Shown in pieces: positions 7,202 to 15,632 of a stretch of DNA of 19,439 nt. The notes under the pieces were generated by a model that was not told the DNA's origin, did not search any database, and saw only the letters and a list, made by a program, of their open reading frames with translations. Position numbers and translations under genes: made by a program. Numbering within the stretch: position 1 is the stretch's first letter; every line of letters starts with the position of its first letter. Source of the stretch: DASZMJ01 sp035551935 (GTDB lineage Bacteria > Planctomycetota > Planctomycetia > Isosphaerales > Isosphaeraceae); assembly GCA_035551935.1 (NCBI GenBank), contig DASZMJ010000254.1:1-19439 (forward strand), written 5' to 3'.

Positions 7202-8323
7202 ATGCGTCGCGTGCCCGAGCTCGATGCGCTGCGCGGCATCGCAGCGATCACGATCGTGATGTATCACCTCAGGTATATGCTCGCCTTCCCGCTGCTGGGG
7301 ACGGCGGTGGACCTGTTCTTCGTGCTCTCGGGCTACCTGATCACCACGATCCTGCTCGACGGCGAGGGCCGGCCGGCGGGGCCGTTCTTGCGGGCCTTCT
7401 ACGCGCGACGGGCGTTGCGGATCTGGCCGATCTACTACCTGACCCTCGCCGCCTTGCTCGCCGTCAATCGCCGGCTCCCCTGGCCGCAGCCGACGTCGGC
7501 CTGGCCGTTCTTCGCGACCTACACGCAGTTCGTGCAGGCGTACTGGTCGGGGCCGTTCCCGCCGTTCAGCCGCCACTTCCTCCACACCTGGACGCTGGCG
7601 ATCGAGGAGCAGTTCTACCTGTTCTGGCCGCTCCTGGTGCGGTGGTCGGGGCGGAGGCGCCTGGGGTTGCTGATCGTCCCCCTGCTCGCGACGCCGATCG
7701 TGCTGCGGTCGCGGGGCATGTTCGGTCACCTGCTCCTGACGCGCTGCGACGGCCTGGCGTGGGGGGCGGTGCTGGCGCTGGTGCTCCGCGACGGCGATCG
7801 GGTGCGGCGGCGACCGGCGGCGTACCGGCTCGGCTTCGCGGCGGTCATCGGGGCGGCGTTGAGCTTCGCGGCCTGGCGTCGGCCGTTCCTGATCGCCTTG
7901 ATCCCGCTGGCGCCGTCGTGGCCGTGGCTGAAGGTCGCCGAGTCGCTGAGCATCGCCCGGATGGCGGCCTTCCACTTCGGTGTGGTGGGCCTCGTCGCCT
8001 GCCTGGCGGGGAGCCGCTGGGTCCGCATCCTGAGGCGCAAGCCGCTCGTCTTCCTGGGACAGATCAGCTACGGCTTGTACCTCTATCACCCCTTCGTCTT
8101 CGTGCTCGTGGCCGTCGCGCACCAGTCGTTGGGGATCAAGGGGTCGGTCTGGATCGACACGGGCAAGGTCGCCCTCTGCCTGGCGGTGGCGAGCCTCTCC
8201 TGGTGGTTCGTCGAGCGACCGCTCCTCGCGCTCAAGGAACGCTTCCGCGATCGCGATATCGAGCCCTCCGGCCTCTTCCGAGGTCCCCACGCGGCGCCGG
8301 TCGCCGTCCGGGAGCGAACGTGA
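7202..8323 (+). CDS. Membrane acyltransferase, family 3 (OafA/YrhL type)
   Basis: A 373-residue multi-spanning membrane enzyme that transfers acyl groups, usually acetyl, to sugars of surface polysaccharides. Family marks are all present: the N-terminal RRVPELDALRGIAA and the histidine of VMYHL (H22), the FFVLSGYLIT segment (39-48), RRALRIWPIYY (69-79), and HTWTLAIEEQFYLFWPLL (128-145) with E135/E136. The end is the usual SWWFVERPLL motif (333-342). About ten hydrophobic helices fit the family. The only gene on the plus strand besides the left-edge fragment. ATG at 7202 follows an AAAGGGGG ribosome site; a GTG at 7193 in the same frame is possible. The substrate cannot be told from the sequence. 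There are no glycan-synthesis genes beside it. Confidence 0.9.
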   Translation: MRRVPELDALRGIAAITIVMYHLRYMLAFPLLGTAVDLFFVLSGYLITTILLDGEGRPAGPFLRAFYARRALRIWPIYYLTLAALLAVNRRLPWPQPTSAWPFFATYTQFVQAYWSGPFPPFSRHFLHTWTLAIEEQFYLFWPLLVRWSGRRRLGLLIVPLLATPIVLRSRGMFGHLLLTRCDGLAWGAVLALVLRDGDRVRRRPAAYRLGFAAVIGAALSFAAWRRPFLIALIPLAPSWPWLKVAESLSIARMAAFHFGVVGLVACLAGSRWVRILRRKPLVFLGQISYGLYLYHPFVFVLVAVAHQSLGIKGSVWIDTGKVALCLAVASLSWWFVERPLLALKERFRDRDIEPSGLFRGPHAAPVAVRERT

Positions 8324-8340
8324 GGCTCGGCTGGGACCGA

Positions 8341-8357
8341 TCGGCCCGGAGGGCCGA
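8341..8357. terminator. Hairpin between convergent genes, possible bidirectional terminator
   Basis: TCGGCCC, a three-base GGA loop and GGGCCGA form a 7-bp perfect GC-rich stem, 17 bases past the stop of the acyltransferase and 45 bases past the stop of the copper-binding protein gene. No T-run follows on either strand, so the position, rather than a classical intrinsic terminator pattern, is the argument. Confidence 0.35.
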
Positions 8358-8401
8358 CCGCCCGGGGCGAAGCCGGGTCGATCGGCCCGGGGACGGGCAG
8401 G

Positions 8402-8848
8402 TCAGTGGGAGGCATGCATCCGGGACATCTCGCGGCAGTGCTTCTCGCAATCACGGCAGGCGTCGGCGCAGCGCTTCATGGTCTCGGAGCTGAACTTGGC
8501 GCACTCGTCGGCGCACTTCTTACAGGCCTCGGCGCAGGCGCCACAGGCCTCGCCCATCAGGTCGCTCTCGCGGCTCATCAGGCACGCGGCGAGGCCGCAG
8601 AACTCGGCACAATCGAGGGCCAGGCGGGCGGGGTGGGCGTGGTCGCGCTGGCCTTGCTCGGTGAGGCGGAAGCAGTGGCGGAAGGTCTCGTTGCAGACCT
8701 CGGCGCAGTGGCCCGTCACCTTGATCGCCTCATCGTGTCGCTTGTCGTGCTCGTGGCCCTCCTGCGCGACGGCCCGGCCGCCGGCGTTGAAGGCCACGAG
8801 GCCGGCGGCCCCGGTCCCGAGGACGCCCAGAAGCTCGCGACGATCCAT
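8402..8848 (-). CDS. Tat-exported Cys-rich four-helix-bundle copper-binding protein (Csp-like)
   Basis: A 148-residue protein of the DUF326/copper storage protein group. The N-terminus has twin arginines (DRRELLG), a hydrophobic stretch and a cleavage site near AVAQ, i.e. a likely Tat signal. The mature part begins with a His-rich segment (EGHEHDKRHDE) and then has 15 cysteines in helix-spaced CxxxC and CxxC patterns (HCAEVC, DCAEFC, ACGACAEACKKC, CADACRDCEKHC). In characterised Csp1 proteins such cysteines line the core of a four-helix bundle and hold many Cu(I) ions. The start ATG at 8848 follows a GGGAG sequence. It converges on the acyltransferase and lies 113 bases downstream of cheB, so it probably has its own promoter, though I could not identify one. 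No copper exporter or CsoR/CueR gene is adjacent. Confidence 0.87.
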   Translation of the reverse strand: MDRRELLGVLGTGAAGLVAFNAGGRAVAQEGHEHDKRHDEAIKVTGHCAEVCNETFRHCFRLTEQGQRDHAHPARLALDCAEFCGLAACLMSRESDLMGEACGACAEACKKCADECAKFSSETMKRCADACRDCEKHCREMSRMHASH

Positions 8849-8961
8849 GATCCTGTGCTCCCCATCTTGATGTGACCGACCCCAGGTCCGATCCGCGCGG
8901 ACGATGTCCGAGTCCGGTCGGCGGCCTCCATTCCAAGCAAATGGGGCGCCCGGGAGACGGC

Positions 8962-10026
8962 TCAGGGCCGGCTCGACCAGGATCGCAGCGCGGCGGCGAT
9001 CCGATCGAGGGGGAGGACCTGGCGGGCCGCGCCGCGGCGGATGGCCTCGCGGGGCATGCCGAAGACGGTGCTGGTCGCCTCGTCCTGGGCGATGGTCCAG
9101 CCCCCTTCCTCGTGCATCTCGAGCAACCCCTGCGCGCCGTCGTCGAGCATCCCCGTCAGGAGGACGCCCGCCCCCTTCGGCCCGGCGGCCTGCGCCACCG
9201 ATCGGAACAGCACGTCGATGCTCGGCCGGAACCGGCTGACCGGCGGGCCGTCGACCAGTTCGACGCGGTAGCCGCCCGGGGCGCGACGGAGGAGGCCGTG
9301 GGCGTGGCCGGGCAAGACCAGGGCCCGGCCCGGCCGGACCAACTCGTTCGGCCCGGCCTCGGCGACCTCCAGCGCGATCTCGGGGTTGTGGTCGAGCTGC
9401 TGGGCGAACATGGTGGTGAAGACCGGCGGCATGTGCAGGGCGATCACGACGCCGGGGGACTCGGGCGGCAGGTCGGCCAGGAGTCGACGGATCGCCGGTA
9501 CGCCGCCGGTACTGGCGCCGACGGCGACGACGCGGTCGGCCTGGCCGGGCCGCTGCGTGGACGCGATCCGCGGCAGGATCGCGTCCGCGCCGTGGCGTGA
9601 GTTGGGCTTGCCGAGGCCCGTCATCAGGCGGAGCCGGTCGCGGAGCCGGGCCCCCCAACCCGAGAGGTCCGACGAGCTGGCCCAGTCGGGCTTGGCGACG
9701 ACCTCGCGCGCCCCCCACTCCAGCGCCGCCAGCCCACGCTCGACGTGGTTGGTGCAGATCAGGACGGGCAACGGATGCTGCTTCATCAACTTCTTCAAGA
9801 ACGTGATCCCGTCCATCCGCGGCATCTCGACGTCGAGGACGACCGCCGCCGGCTTCGACCGCTTCATCGCCTCGACCGCCTCGTAGGGGTCGCCGGCCAG
9901 CGAGACGCGGAAGGCCGGCTCGGCCTCGATGATCGCGCGGAGCGAATTGCGGACGATGGTGCTGTCGTCGACGACCAGCACCTCGACGGCCCGCTTCGGG
10001 GGGATCGGCAGGTCGGTCCGGCTCAT
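8962..10026 (-). CDS. cheB: Chemotaxis protein-glutamate methylesterase CheB
   Basis: A 354-residue two-domain enzyme that removes methyl groups from chemoreceptors after phosphorylation by CheA. The receiver domain (about 14-130) has the acidic pair D20/D21, phosphorylated D65 (VVLDVEMPRMDG) and K112. The methylesterase domain (about 165-350) has the catalytic triad S172 (GASTGG), H198 (ALHMPP) and D296 (LLTGMLDDGAQG), matching S164, H190 and D286 of the E. coli enzyme. The ATG at 10026 overlaps the cheR stop by four bases (ATGA), which fixes the start. It is the last chemosensory gene of the operon. A CheR/CheB pair means the receptor array adapts by methylation. Confidence 0.96.
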   Translation of the reverse strand: MSRTDLPIPPKRAVEVLVVDDSTIVRNSLRAIIEAEPAFRVSLAGDPYEAVEAMKRSKPAAVVLDVEMPRMDGITFLKKLMKQHPLPVLICTNHVERGLAALEWGAREVVAKPDWASSSDLSGWGARLRDRLRLMTGLGKPNSRHGADAILPRIASTQRPGQADRVVAVGASTGGVPAIRRLLADLPPESPGVVIALHMPPVFTTMFAQQLDHNPEIALEVAEAGPNELVRPGRALVLPGHAHGLLRRAPGGYRVELVDGPPVSRFRPSIDVLFRSVAQAAGPKGAGVLLTGMLDDGAQGLLEMHEEGGWTIAQDEATSTVFGMPREAIRRGAARQVLPLDRIAAALRSWSSRP

Positions 10027-10871
10027 GGGGCCGACTCCTTGCGGAAGATCGACGGCCCGACCTTGCGGAGCATGGGCGGGCAGTCGGGCAGGATCTCGCA
10101 GTTGCCGACGACCAGCCAACCCCCGCCGCGGAGCCGGCCGGCCAGCCGCTCCAGCAACGGCCGACGCTCCGCCTCGGCGAAATAGATGGCGACGTTGCGG
10201 CAGAGGACCGCGTCGAGGTCGTTGGGGACCGGCCAGTCGGGCTCGTGGAGGTCGAAGTGGAGGAAGTTCCAGAGCTTGCGGATCTCGGGGACGATCCGGT
10301 ACGCCCCCTGCCTCGGCCCCCTGCCCCGGAGGAAGTAGCGTCGGAGGCGGTCGGGCGAGACGTCCCCCAGGTCACGATCTTCATAGATGGCGCGGGCCGC
10401 CGCGCGGACCATCTCCGAGGACATGTCCGAGGCCCAGCCGACGAACCGTCCCGGGGCGAGCACCGGCACCAGCTCGGCGACGGCCATCGCGAGGCTGTAC
10501 GGCTCCTGGCCGGCCGAGCAGCCCGCCGACCAGACGCGCACCGAGGCCGTCGCCGTGCCGCGGAGCCGCTCGGCGAGGCGCTCGGCGAGGTATCGGAGGG
10601 GCGCGGCCTCGCGGAAGAAGGTCGTGTGGTTGACCGTGCTGAGGTCGATGAGCATCTGCATGCCCGACCCCTCGGGCCTCGGGCGGAGCACCCGGTCGTG
10701 GAACCAGGTGAAGCTGGGCAGGCCGCGCGACCGGAGTCGGGCCTGGAGCCGGGCGCGGATCAGGTCGAGTCGCTGCGGCGGCAGCGGCCCGCCCGGCCGG
10801 GTGCGAAGCACCGCGGCGATCGGCCGGAAGTCCTCGACGCTCCAGGGCTCGGGCGACATCCGTCGCGGCAT
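10023..10871 (-). CDS. cheR: Chemotaxis protein methyltransferase CheR
   Basis: A 282-residue S-adenosylmethionine-dependent enzyme that methylates glutamates on the receptor. The N-terminal helical domain ends in VNHTTFFRE (80-88), the SAM-binding motif is WSAGCSAGQEPYSLAM (114-129), and LCRNVAIYF (223-231) matches the usual CRNVLIYF. The C-terminal GGWLVVGNCE corresponds to GGxLxxGxxE. The start is uncertain: ATG at 10871 has GGGGG about ten bases upstream, while a TTG at 10901 and an ATG at 10859 are in the same frame. It follows cheW by 38 bases and overlaps cheB, so CheR and CheB are made together. Confidence 0.94.
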   Translation of the reverse strand: MPRRMSPEPWSVEDFRPIAAVLRTRPGGPLPPQRLDLIRARLQARLRSRGLPSFTWFHDRVLRPRPEGSGMQMLIDLSTVNHTTFFREAAPLRYLAERLAERLRGTATASVRVWSAGCSAGQEPYSLAMAVAELVPVLAPGRFVGWASDMSSEMVRAAARAIYEDRDLGDVSPDRLRRYFLRGRGPRQGAYRIVPEIRKLWNFLHFDLHEPDWPVPNDLDAVLCRNVAIYFAEAERRPLLERLAGRLRGGGWLVVGNCEILPDCPPMLRKVGPSIFRKESAP

Positions 10872-10909
10872 TCGAAGAGGCCCCCCGACCAAGGCCGTCA
10901 ACTTGGAGT

Positions 10910-11410
10910 TCAGGCCGCCCCGGTCCGCGCCGCGACGCCGAGGGCGGCGAAGACGCGGTCGAGGTCGATCCAGAGCAGGAAGCGATCCTGGTGGCGGATC
11001 AGGGCCCGGACGAACGCCGAGCCGCCGCCGAGGCCCAACGTCGGGGCCGGCTGGATGTCGTCCGGCCCGATCTCCAGCACGTCGGAGACGCGGTCGACGA
11101 GCAGGCCGGCGACCCGGCCCGAGCGGTCGGCCTCGGGCTCGACCATCAGCACGCAGGGCGACCGGCCCGACGGCCCGCCGTGGCCGAGCTGGAACGGCAC
11201 GCGCAGGTCCCAGACCGGCACGACGTGCCCGCGGACGTTGCAGAGTCCGGCGAGCGAATCCGCCCCGCCGGGGACGCGGGTCAGGTCGCCGACGTCGAGC
11301 ACCTCGCGCACGCGACCGACCTCCAGGGCGTAGCTCTCGCCGCCGAGCTGGAAGACGACGAACGAGACGGTCCGCTCCGGCTCGCCTTCGGTCGCGTCGA
11401 GGTCATCCAT
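10910..11410 (-). CDS. cheW: Chemotaxis coupling protein CheW
   Basis: A 166-residue SH3-like coupling protein that joins the receptor to CheA. The family pattern is visible as VSFVVFQLGGESYALEVGRVREVL (about 15-38), LAGLCNVRGHVVPVWDLR (about 53-70) and LLVDRVSDVLEI (about 103-114). ATG at 11410 is chosen because a GGAGGGGG ribosome site lies just upstream; an earlier in-frame ATG at 11443 has none. Only one stand-alone CheW is present, and a second CheW-like domain is at the end of CheA. Confidence 0.94.
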   Translation of the reverse strand: MDDLDATEGEPERTVSFVVFQLGGESYALEVGRVREVLDVGDLTRVPGGADSLAGLCNVRGHVVPVWDLRVPFQLGHGGPSGRSPCVLMVEPEADRSGRVAGLLVDRVSDVLEIGPDDIQPAPTLGLGGGSAFVRALIRHQDRFLLWIDLDRVFAALGVAARTGAA

Positions 11411-11449
11411 TGCACCCCCTCCGATCGGCCCGGCACGCATCATTGTACC

Positions 11450-13195
11450 CTAGAACCGCTCGAAGTGGGTGTCGTCGTCCAGGTCGACGACGATCCCGCC
11501 GTTCGGCCGTTCGGCGTGGTCGCCGACGCGACGCGCGGGCGGGGCATGGGGGGCCTCGGGGGCCGGGTGCGACGGCGGGTTGCGGTCGGGGGCGGGACGG
11601 GGGCCGTGGGCGGGCGCGAGATGGCCCGTCGCGGACCGCGGCATCGGGCGTCGGGCGGTCGGCTCGTCGCCGGTGTGGAAGAAGCCGACCTGGTGCTCCA
11701 GGGAGGTCGCCTGCCCGGCCAGGGCCGAGGCCGTCGAGGCGAGCTCGACGCTGGCCGACACGTTCTGCTGGACGACCTCCTCGAGCTGCCGGACGCCGAC
11801 GTGGATCTGGTGGATCGCCGCGGTCTGCTCCTGCGACGCGGCGGCGATCTCCTGGACGAGCCGCGAGGTCTGGCCGATCATCGGCACGATCCGCTCGAGC
11901 AGCCCGCCGGCGTTCTCGGCGACCTTGACGCTCGACTCGGCCAGCTCGCCGATCTGGTGCGCCGCGGCCTGGCTCCGCTCGGCGAGCTTGCGGACCTCGC
12001 CGGCGACGACGGCGAAGCCCTTGCCCTGCGTGCCGGCGCGGGCCGCCTCGATCGCGGCGTTGAGGGCGAGGAGGTTGGTCTGATAGGCGATGTCCTCGAC
12101 GACCTTGATCCGGCCGGCGATCTGCCGCATCGCGGCGACGGTCTCCTGGACGGCCCGGCCGCCGTCCTCGGCCCGGGCGCTGGCCTCGTTGGCGGTCCTC
12201 GCCGTCTGCTGCGCGTGCTGGGCGTTGTGGTTGACCGAGGCGTCGACGGTCTGGAGGCTCGAGCCGATCTCCTGGAGCGTGCCGGCCTGCTCCGTGGCCC
12301 CTTGCGAGAGCTCCTGGGCGCTGGCGCTGAGCTCGTTGCTGGCCGTGGAGACGGCGGCCGTGGCCTGGCCGATCTCGCGGATGACCGAGGCGAGCCGCTC
12401 GATGACCGAGTTGATCTGCGCCGCGAGCCGGCCGATCTCGTCGCCCCGCCGGATGTCGGACCGCACGTCGAGGTGGCCGTCCTCGAGCCGCCGCGTGACC
12501 TCGATGATCCGCCCCAGCGGTCGGACGAACCGCCCCCCGAGGAACAGGCCAAACGCCAGGGTCGCGACGACGCAGGCCGCGAAGACGACGAAGACCTTCA
12601 CCCGGATCGCGATCATCGGGCCGAACGCCTCGGTCCTCGGCACGGTGACGACGACCGCGTAAGTCGCCGCGGGCGAGCCCTCCCTGGGCCGGAGTCGGAT
12701 CGTCCCGACGGCGACGATCTCGCCGCCGGTGAGGCTCGGGTTGATCTCGAAGTACGGGGACTCGTCGGACGTCGTGTTGGCGCCCGAGGCCAGGATCGGC
12801 CGCACCAGGGGCGTATACGGCGGGCCGAGCCGCTCGCCGACGGCGAACGGCCCGTCCTGGCCGCGCCGCGACCGCTGGGCCAGGATCGTCAAGTCCGGGC
12901 CGACGAGCACGCATCTCATGGAAGGATACTGGTATTCTTCCACCAGGGAGTCGAACAGGTCGAGCAACGGCTGGAGGTTCGAGCCGATGACCGGCGCGTT
13001 GGCCCCGCGGGCCTTGTCCAGCGGCGAGTGGTCCAGCGCCGAGGCGCCGAAGAGCGCGGCGCGGCGGATCGCGCGGCCGGCGCGCTCGCGGAGCTGGTCG
13101 GTCGCCTCGAAGGTCACGAGGGTCATGACCGCCGTCGGCACCAGGCCGAAGAGCAGGAACGCCAGCGTCAACTTCGTCCGGAACGACCACGACAT
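11450..13195 (-). CDS. Methyl-accepting chemotaxis protein with periplasmic sensor and possible CheR/CheB tether
   Basis: A 581-residue transmembrane chemoreceptor. TM1 is about 8-29 and TM2 about 199-221; between them is a sensor domain of roughly 170 residues facing the periplasm, of a type I cannot name (dCache- or sCache-like is plausible). HAMP follows (about 222-275), then the coiled-coil signalling domain, with the highly conserved hairpin tip at 367-408 (EDIAYQTNLLALNAAIEAAR ... GKGFAVVAGEVRKLAERS). After residue 505 comes a proline-rich flexible tail of about 70 residues ending in HFERF, which fits the pentapeptide pattern used to tether CheR and CheB. It is the only receptor in the cluster and stands between cheA and cheW, so it is the likely input of this pathway. 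The ligand is unknown. Confidence 0.94.
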   Translation of the reverse strand: MSWSFRTKLTLAFLLFGLVPTAVMTLVTFEATDQLRERAGRAIRRAALFGASALDHSPLDKARGANAPVIGSNLQPLLDLFDSLVEEYQYPSMRCVLVGPDLTILAQRSRRGQDGPFAVGERLGPPYTPLVRPILASGANTTSDESPYFEINPSLTGGEIVAVGTIRLRPREGSPAATYAVVVTVPRTEAFGPMIAIRVKVFVVFAACVVATLAFGLFLGGRFVRPLGRIIEVTRRLEDGHLDVRSDIRRGDEIGRLAAQINSVIERLASVIREIGQATAAVSTASNELSASAQELSQGATEQAGTLQEIGSSLQTVDASVNHNAQHAQQTARTANEASARAEDGGRAVQETVAAMRQIAGRIKVVEDIAYQTNLLALNAAIEAARAGTQGKGFAVVAGEVRKLAERSQAAAHQIGELAESSVKVAENAGGLLERIVPMIGQTSRLVQEIAAASQEQTAAIHQIHVGVRQLEEVVQQNVSASVELASTASALAGQATSLEHQVGFFHTGDEPTARRPMPRSATGHLAPAHGPRPAPDRNPPSHPAPEAPHAPPARRVGDHAERPNGGIVVDLDDDTHFERF

Positions 13196-13219
13196 GGGTG
13201 CGGCCTCTTCGGAATCGGA

Positions 13220-15202
13220 TCAGCACGAGACGGGGTTCGCGTTCGAGTCGAAGTCGACGGCACGGGCGTCGGCGACGACGGTGGCCAGGTCGAGGATCAG
13301 GCAGATCGAGCCGTCGCCGAGGATCGTGGCGCCGGAGAACCGCCGCAGCTCGCCGAGGCCCTCGTCCAGCGGCTGGATCACCGCCTGGACCCGGCCGAGC
13401 AGGCGATCGACCGCCACGGCGACCCGGCGCTCGGCGTGCCTCGTGAGCAGGAGCTCGCGCCTCATCCCGTCGGCGACGCCGCCCCGGCCTCGGAGCGAGA
13501 CGATCGGCACGTACTCGCCGCGGACGATCGCGGCGAGCCGGCCCATCGCGGGCATCGTCTCGTCAACGGCCACGGCCACGCATTCCTCGACCTGTCCCAT
13601 CGGCACGACGAACCGGGCGCCGTCGGCCTCGACGAGCAGGCCGTCGATCATCGCGAGCGTCAGCGGCAGGCGGAGCAGGAACGTCGTCCCCTGGCCCGCC
13701 TCGCTCCGCACGCTCAGCGAGCCCCGCAGCGCCCGGATCGTGTCGCGGACGACGTCGAGCCCGACCCCCCGGCCCGACAGCTCGCCGACCTGATCGCGCG
13801 TCGAGAAGCCCGGCTCGAAGATGACGTTGACGACCCTCGGGTCGTCGGGCGAGGCGTCCGGTGGCAGCAGGCCCGCCGCGACCCCCTTGCGGACGATCCG
13901 GGCGCGGTCGAGCCCGCGGCCGTCCTCGGCGACCCGGATCGCGACCCGGTCGCCGGCGTATTCGGCCCCGATCGTGATCCGGCCCGTCGCCGGCTTGCCG
14001 GCGGCCCGCCGCTCGTCGGGCGACTCCAGGCCGTGGTCCACCGCGTTGCGGATCAGGTGGATCATCGGCTCGGCCAGCCGCTCGATGATCGCCCGATCGA
14101 GCCTCGTATCCTCCCCCTCGATCCGCAGCGCGATCAGCTTGCCCGACCGCTCCGCGAGGTCGCGGACCAGCCTCGGGAACCGGACGAACAGCTCCTCGAC
14201 CGGCACCATCCTCAGCTCGAGCGTCGTGTCGCGGAGCCGACGGGCGATCCGCTCCAGCGCCTCGATCGACCCCAGCCACGGGCCGATCCCGTCGAGTTCC
14301 CGGAGCCCTTGGAGGCCGTCGGACAGCATCGCCAGCTCGCCCGCCATGCCCACGAGCAGGTCGAGCTGCTCGGCCTCGACCCGGATCCGGGCCGATGGCG
14401 CCGGCCTCGTCGTCGGCTCGGTCGCGGGGGGGAGGGGCGGGGCCGGGGTCGCGGTCGCGGGGACGTCCGGGGTGTCGTCGGCGTCGAGGGGCGTGATCGA
14501 GAGCTGGCCGCGGTCGTCGAGGAAGAGGAAGACCTCGTCGAGCCGGGCCGGGTCGGCGGCGGTCCACAGGTCGACCGTCCAGGCGAGGTAACAATCCCTC
14601 GGGTCCAGGTCCTCCAACGGCGGGACCCGCCCCCAGTCGGCGACGACCTCGGCATCGCCGAGCTCGCGCAGCTCGGCGAGGATGCCGAGCGGACTGACCC
14701 CCTTGCGGAGCAGGTCGCTCTTCGGCGCGAAGCGGACCCGATAGCCCCGCGTCGGGATCGGCCCGGTCGCCGCCGACGGGCCCGGGTCGATCGGCTCCGG
14801 CGACTCGGCCGGCGTCGCGGGCCCCGGCCCTTCGAGCAGGGCCTCGAGCCGGCCCTCCAGCCCCGTCGGCGGCTCGATCGGCCGGCCGGCCTCCTCGGCC
14901 TCGACGGCCGCGGCGAGGTAGTCCTTCGCCGCGAGCAGGGCGGTGATGATCTCGGACCGGACCCCCAGCGTCCCGGACCGGATGCGGTCGAGCACCGCCT
15001 CGACGCCGTGCGTGAACCCGGCGATGGCCCGGAGGCCGACCATCCCCGCCGCCCCCTTGAGCGTGTGGGCCGCCCGGAACGTCCGGTCCAGGTGCGCGCG
15101 GTCGTCGCGACGAGCCTCCAGGTCCATCAGGCCCGCCTCGAGGGCCTGGAGCAGCTCGCGCGCCTCCTCGAAGAACATGCTCAAGAAGCGGTCGTTCGCC
15201 AA
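13220..15202 (-). CDS. cheA: Chemotaxis histidine kinase CheA
   Basis: A 660-residue hybrid-free CheA. P1 (about 1-105) has the phosphorylated H46 in AAHTLKGAAG. A response-regulator-docking-like domain (about 152-240, GYRVRFAPKSDLLRKG) follows, then the dimerisation helices (about 270-340). The ATPase domain has an N box (HLIRNAVDHGLE, 382-393), G1 (EDGRGLD, 426-432), F box (FEPGFST, 462-468) and G2 (GRGVGLD, 477-483). The CheW-like P5 domain is about 515-650. There is no fused receiver. The start is TTG at 15202: a stop codon lies five codons upstream, and the next ATG (15178) would cut into the first helix of P1. It follows the STAS gene by 64 bases and is followed by the receptor after 24. 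Confidence 0.95.
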   Translation of the reverse strand: MANDRFLSMFFEEARELLQALEAGLMDLEARRDDRAHLDRTFRAAHTLKGAAGMVGLRAIAGFTHGVEAVLDRIRSGTLGVRSEIITALLAAKDYLAAAVEAEEAGRPIEPPTGLEGRLEALLEGPGPATPAESPEPIDPGPSAATGPIPTRGYRVRFAPKSDLLRKGVSPLGILAELRELGDAEVVADWGRVPPLEDLDPRDCYLAWTVDLWTAADPARLDEVFLFLDDRGQLSITPLDADDTPDVPATATPAPPLPPATEPTTRPAPSARIRVEAEQLDLLVGMAGELAMLSDGLQGLRELDGIGPWLGSIEALERIARRLRDTTLELRMVPVEELFVRFPRLVRDLAERSGKLIALRIEGEDTRLDRAIIERLAEPMIHLIRNAVDHGLESPDERRAAGKPATGRITIGAEYAGDRVAIRVAEDGRGLDRARIVRKGVAAGLLPPDASPDDPRVVNVIFEPGFSTRDQVGELSGRGVGLDVVRDTIRALRGSLSVRSEAGQGTTFLLRLPLTLAMIDGLLVEADGARFVVPMGQVEECVAVAVDETMPAMGRLAAIVRGEYVPIVSLRGRGGVADGMRRELLLTRHAERRVAVAVDRLLGRVQAVIQPLDEGLGELRRFSGATILGDGSICLILDLATVVADARAVDFDSNANPVSC

Positions 15203-15266
15203 GGGCCGATGGCCTCAAGGAATCCAGGGATGTGGGATCAACTGGGTGTGGCTGAGGTGCCGTCGA

Positions 15267-15572
15267 TCAGTCGGCGAGGCCGTCGATCGACCCGGCGAGA
15301 TGGCCGTCTAGGGCCGCCTGCTCGGCGATCGCCAGGAGGACGCGGGGGACCCGGTCGAGCCGGACCGCCTGCCCCGCGCGTCGGCCCGAGGCCATCGCGG
15401 CGAGGACGAGCTGGAGGCCGGCGAGGTCCCACGGCCCGGCCGCGGCGAGGTCGAGCCGGAGGTCGTGCCCGCGGGCCAGCGCGGCCAGCAGGGCCTCGCG
15501 CCAGCGCGGGGCCTCGGCCAGCGTCAAGGGTCCCGTGACCTCGACCGTCGTCGCCGGCCGATCGGCTGGCAA
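15267..15572 (-). CDS. STAS-domain protein lacking the usual phosphorylatable serine
   Basis: A 101-residue single STAS domain (anti-sigma-factor-antagonist/MlaB fold). The N-terminal strand is TTVEVTGPLTLAEAPRWREAL, followed by the core strand LRLDLAAAGPWDLAGLQLVL. In SpoIIAA and RsbV the phosphorylated residue follows the aspartate of the DS(S/A)GL motif; here the motif reads D49-L50-A51-G52-L53, so no serine or threonine is available there. The start is TTG at 15572, with GGGGAG seven bases upstream. The gene sits between the PP2C response regulator (61 bases upstream) and cheA (64 bases downstream). The position suggests a role in the chemosensory pathway, either as an unphosphorylated binding partner or as a scaffold. 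Confidence 0.8.
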   Translation of the reverse strand: MPADRPATTVEVTGPLTLAEAPRWREALLAALARGHDLRLDLAAAGPWDLAGLQLVLAAMASGRRAGQAVRLDRVPRVLLAIAEQAALDGHLAGSIDGLAD

Positions 15573-15632
15573 GGCGAGTCTCCCCGGACCGTCAGGACCG
15601 TCGATCTTTCCCTATCTTACCACGTCGCCGCC

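Noticed and set aside
8402..10384. A 660-codon frame ending in the Cys-rich protein
   Set aside because: Everything before the ATG at 8848 is the wrong frame of cheB and cheR; the Cys-rich protein has its own ribosome site and leader.
10991..15538. A 1515-codon open frame on the plus strand across the chemosensory genes
   Set aside because: It is antisense to cheW, mcp and cheA, has a low-complexity Arg/Asp/Gly-rich translation and no domain; long antisense frames are expected in DNA of this GC content.
15586..15602. Direct repeat GGACCGTC twice before the STAS gene, as a possible operator
   Set aside because: Two 8-base copies in GC-rich DNA are too weak to support a regulatory claim.
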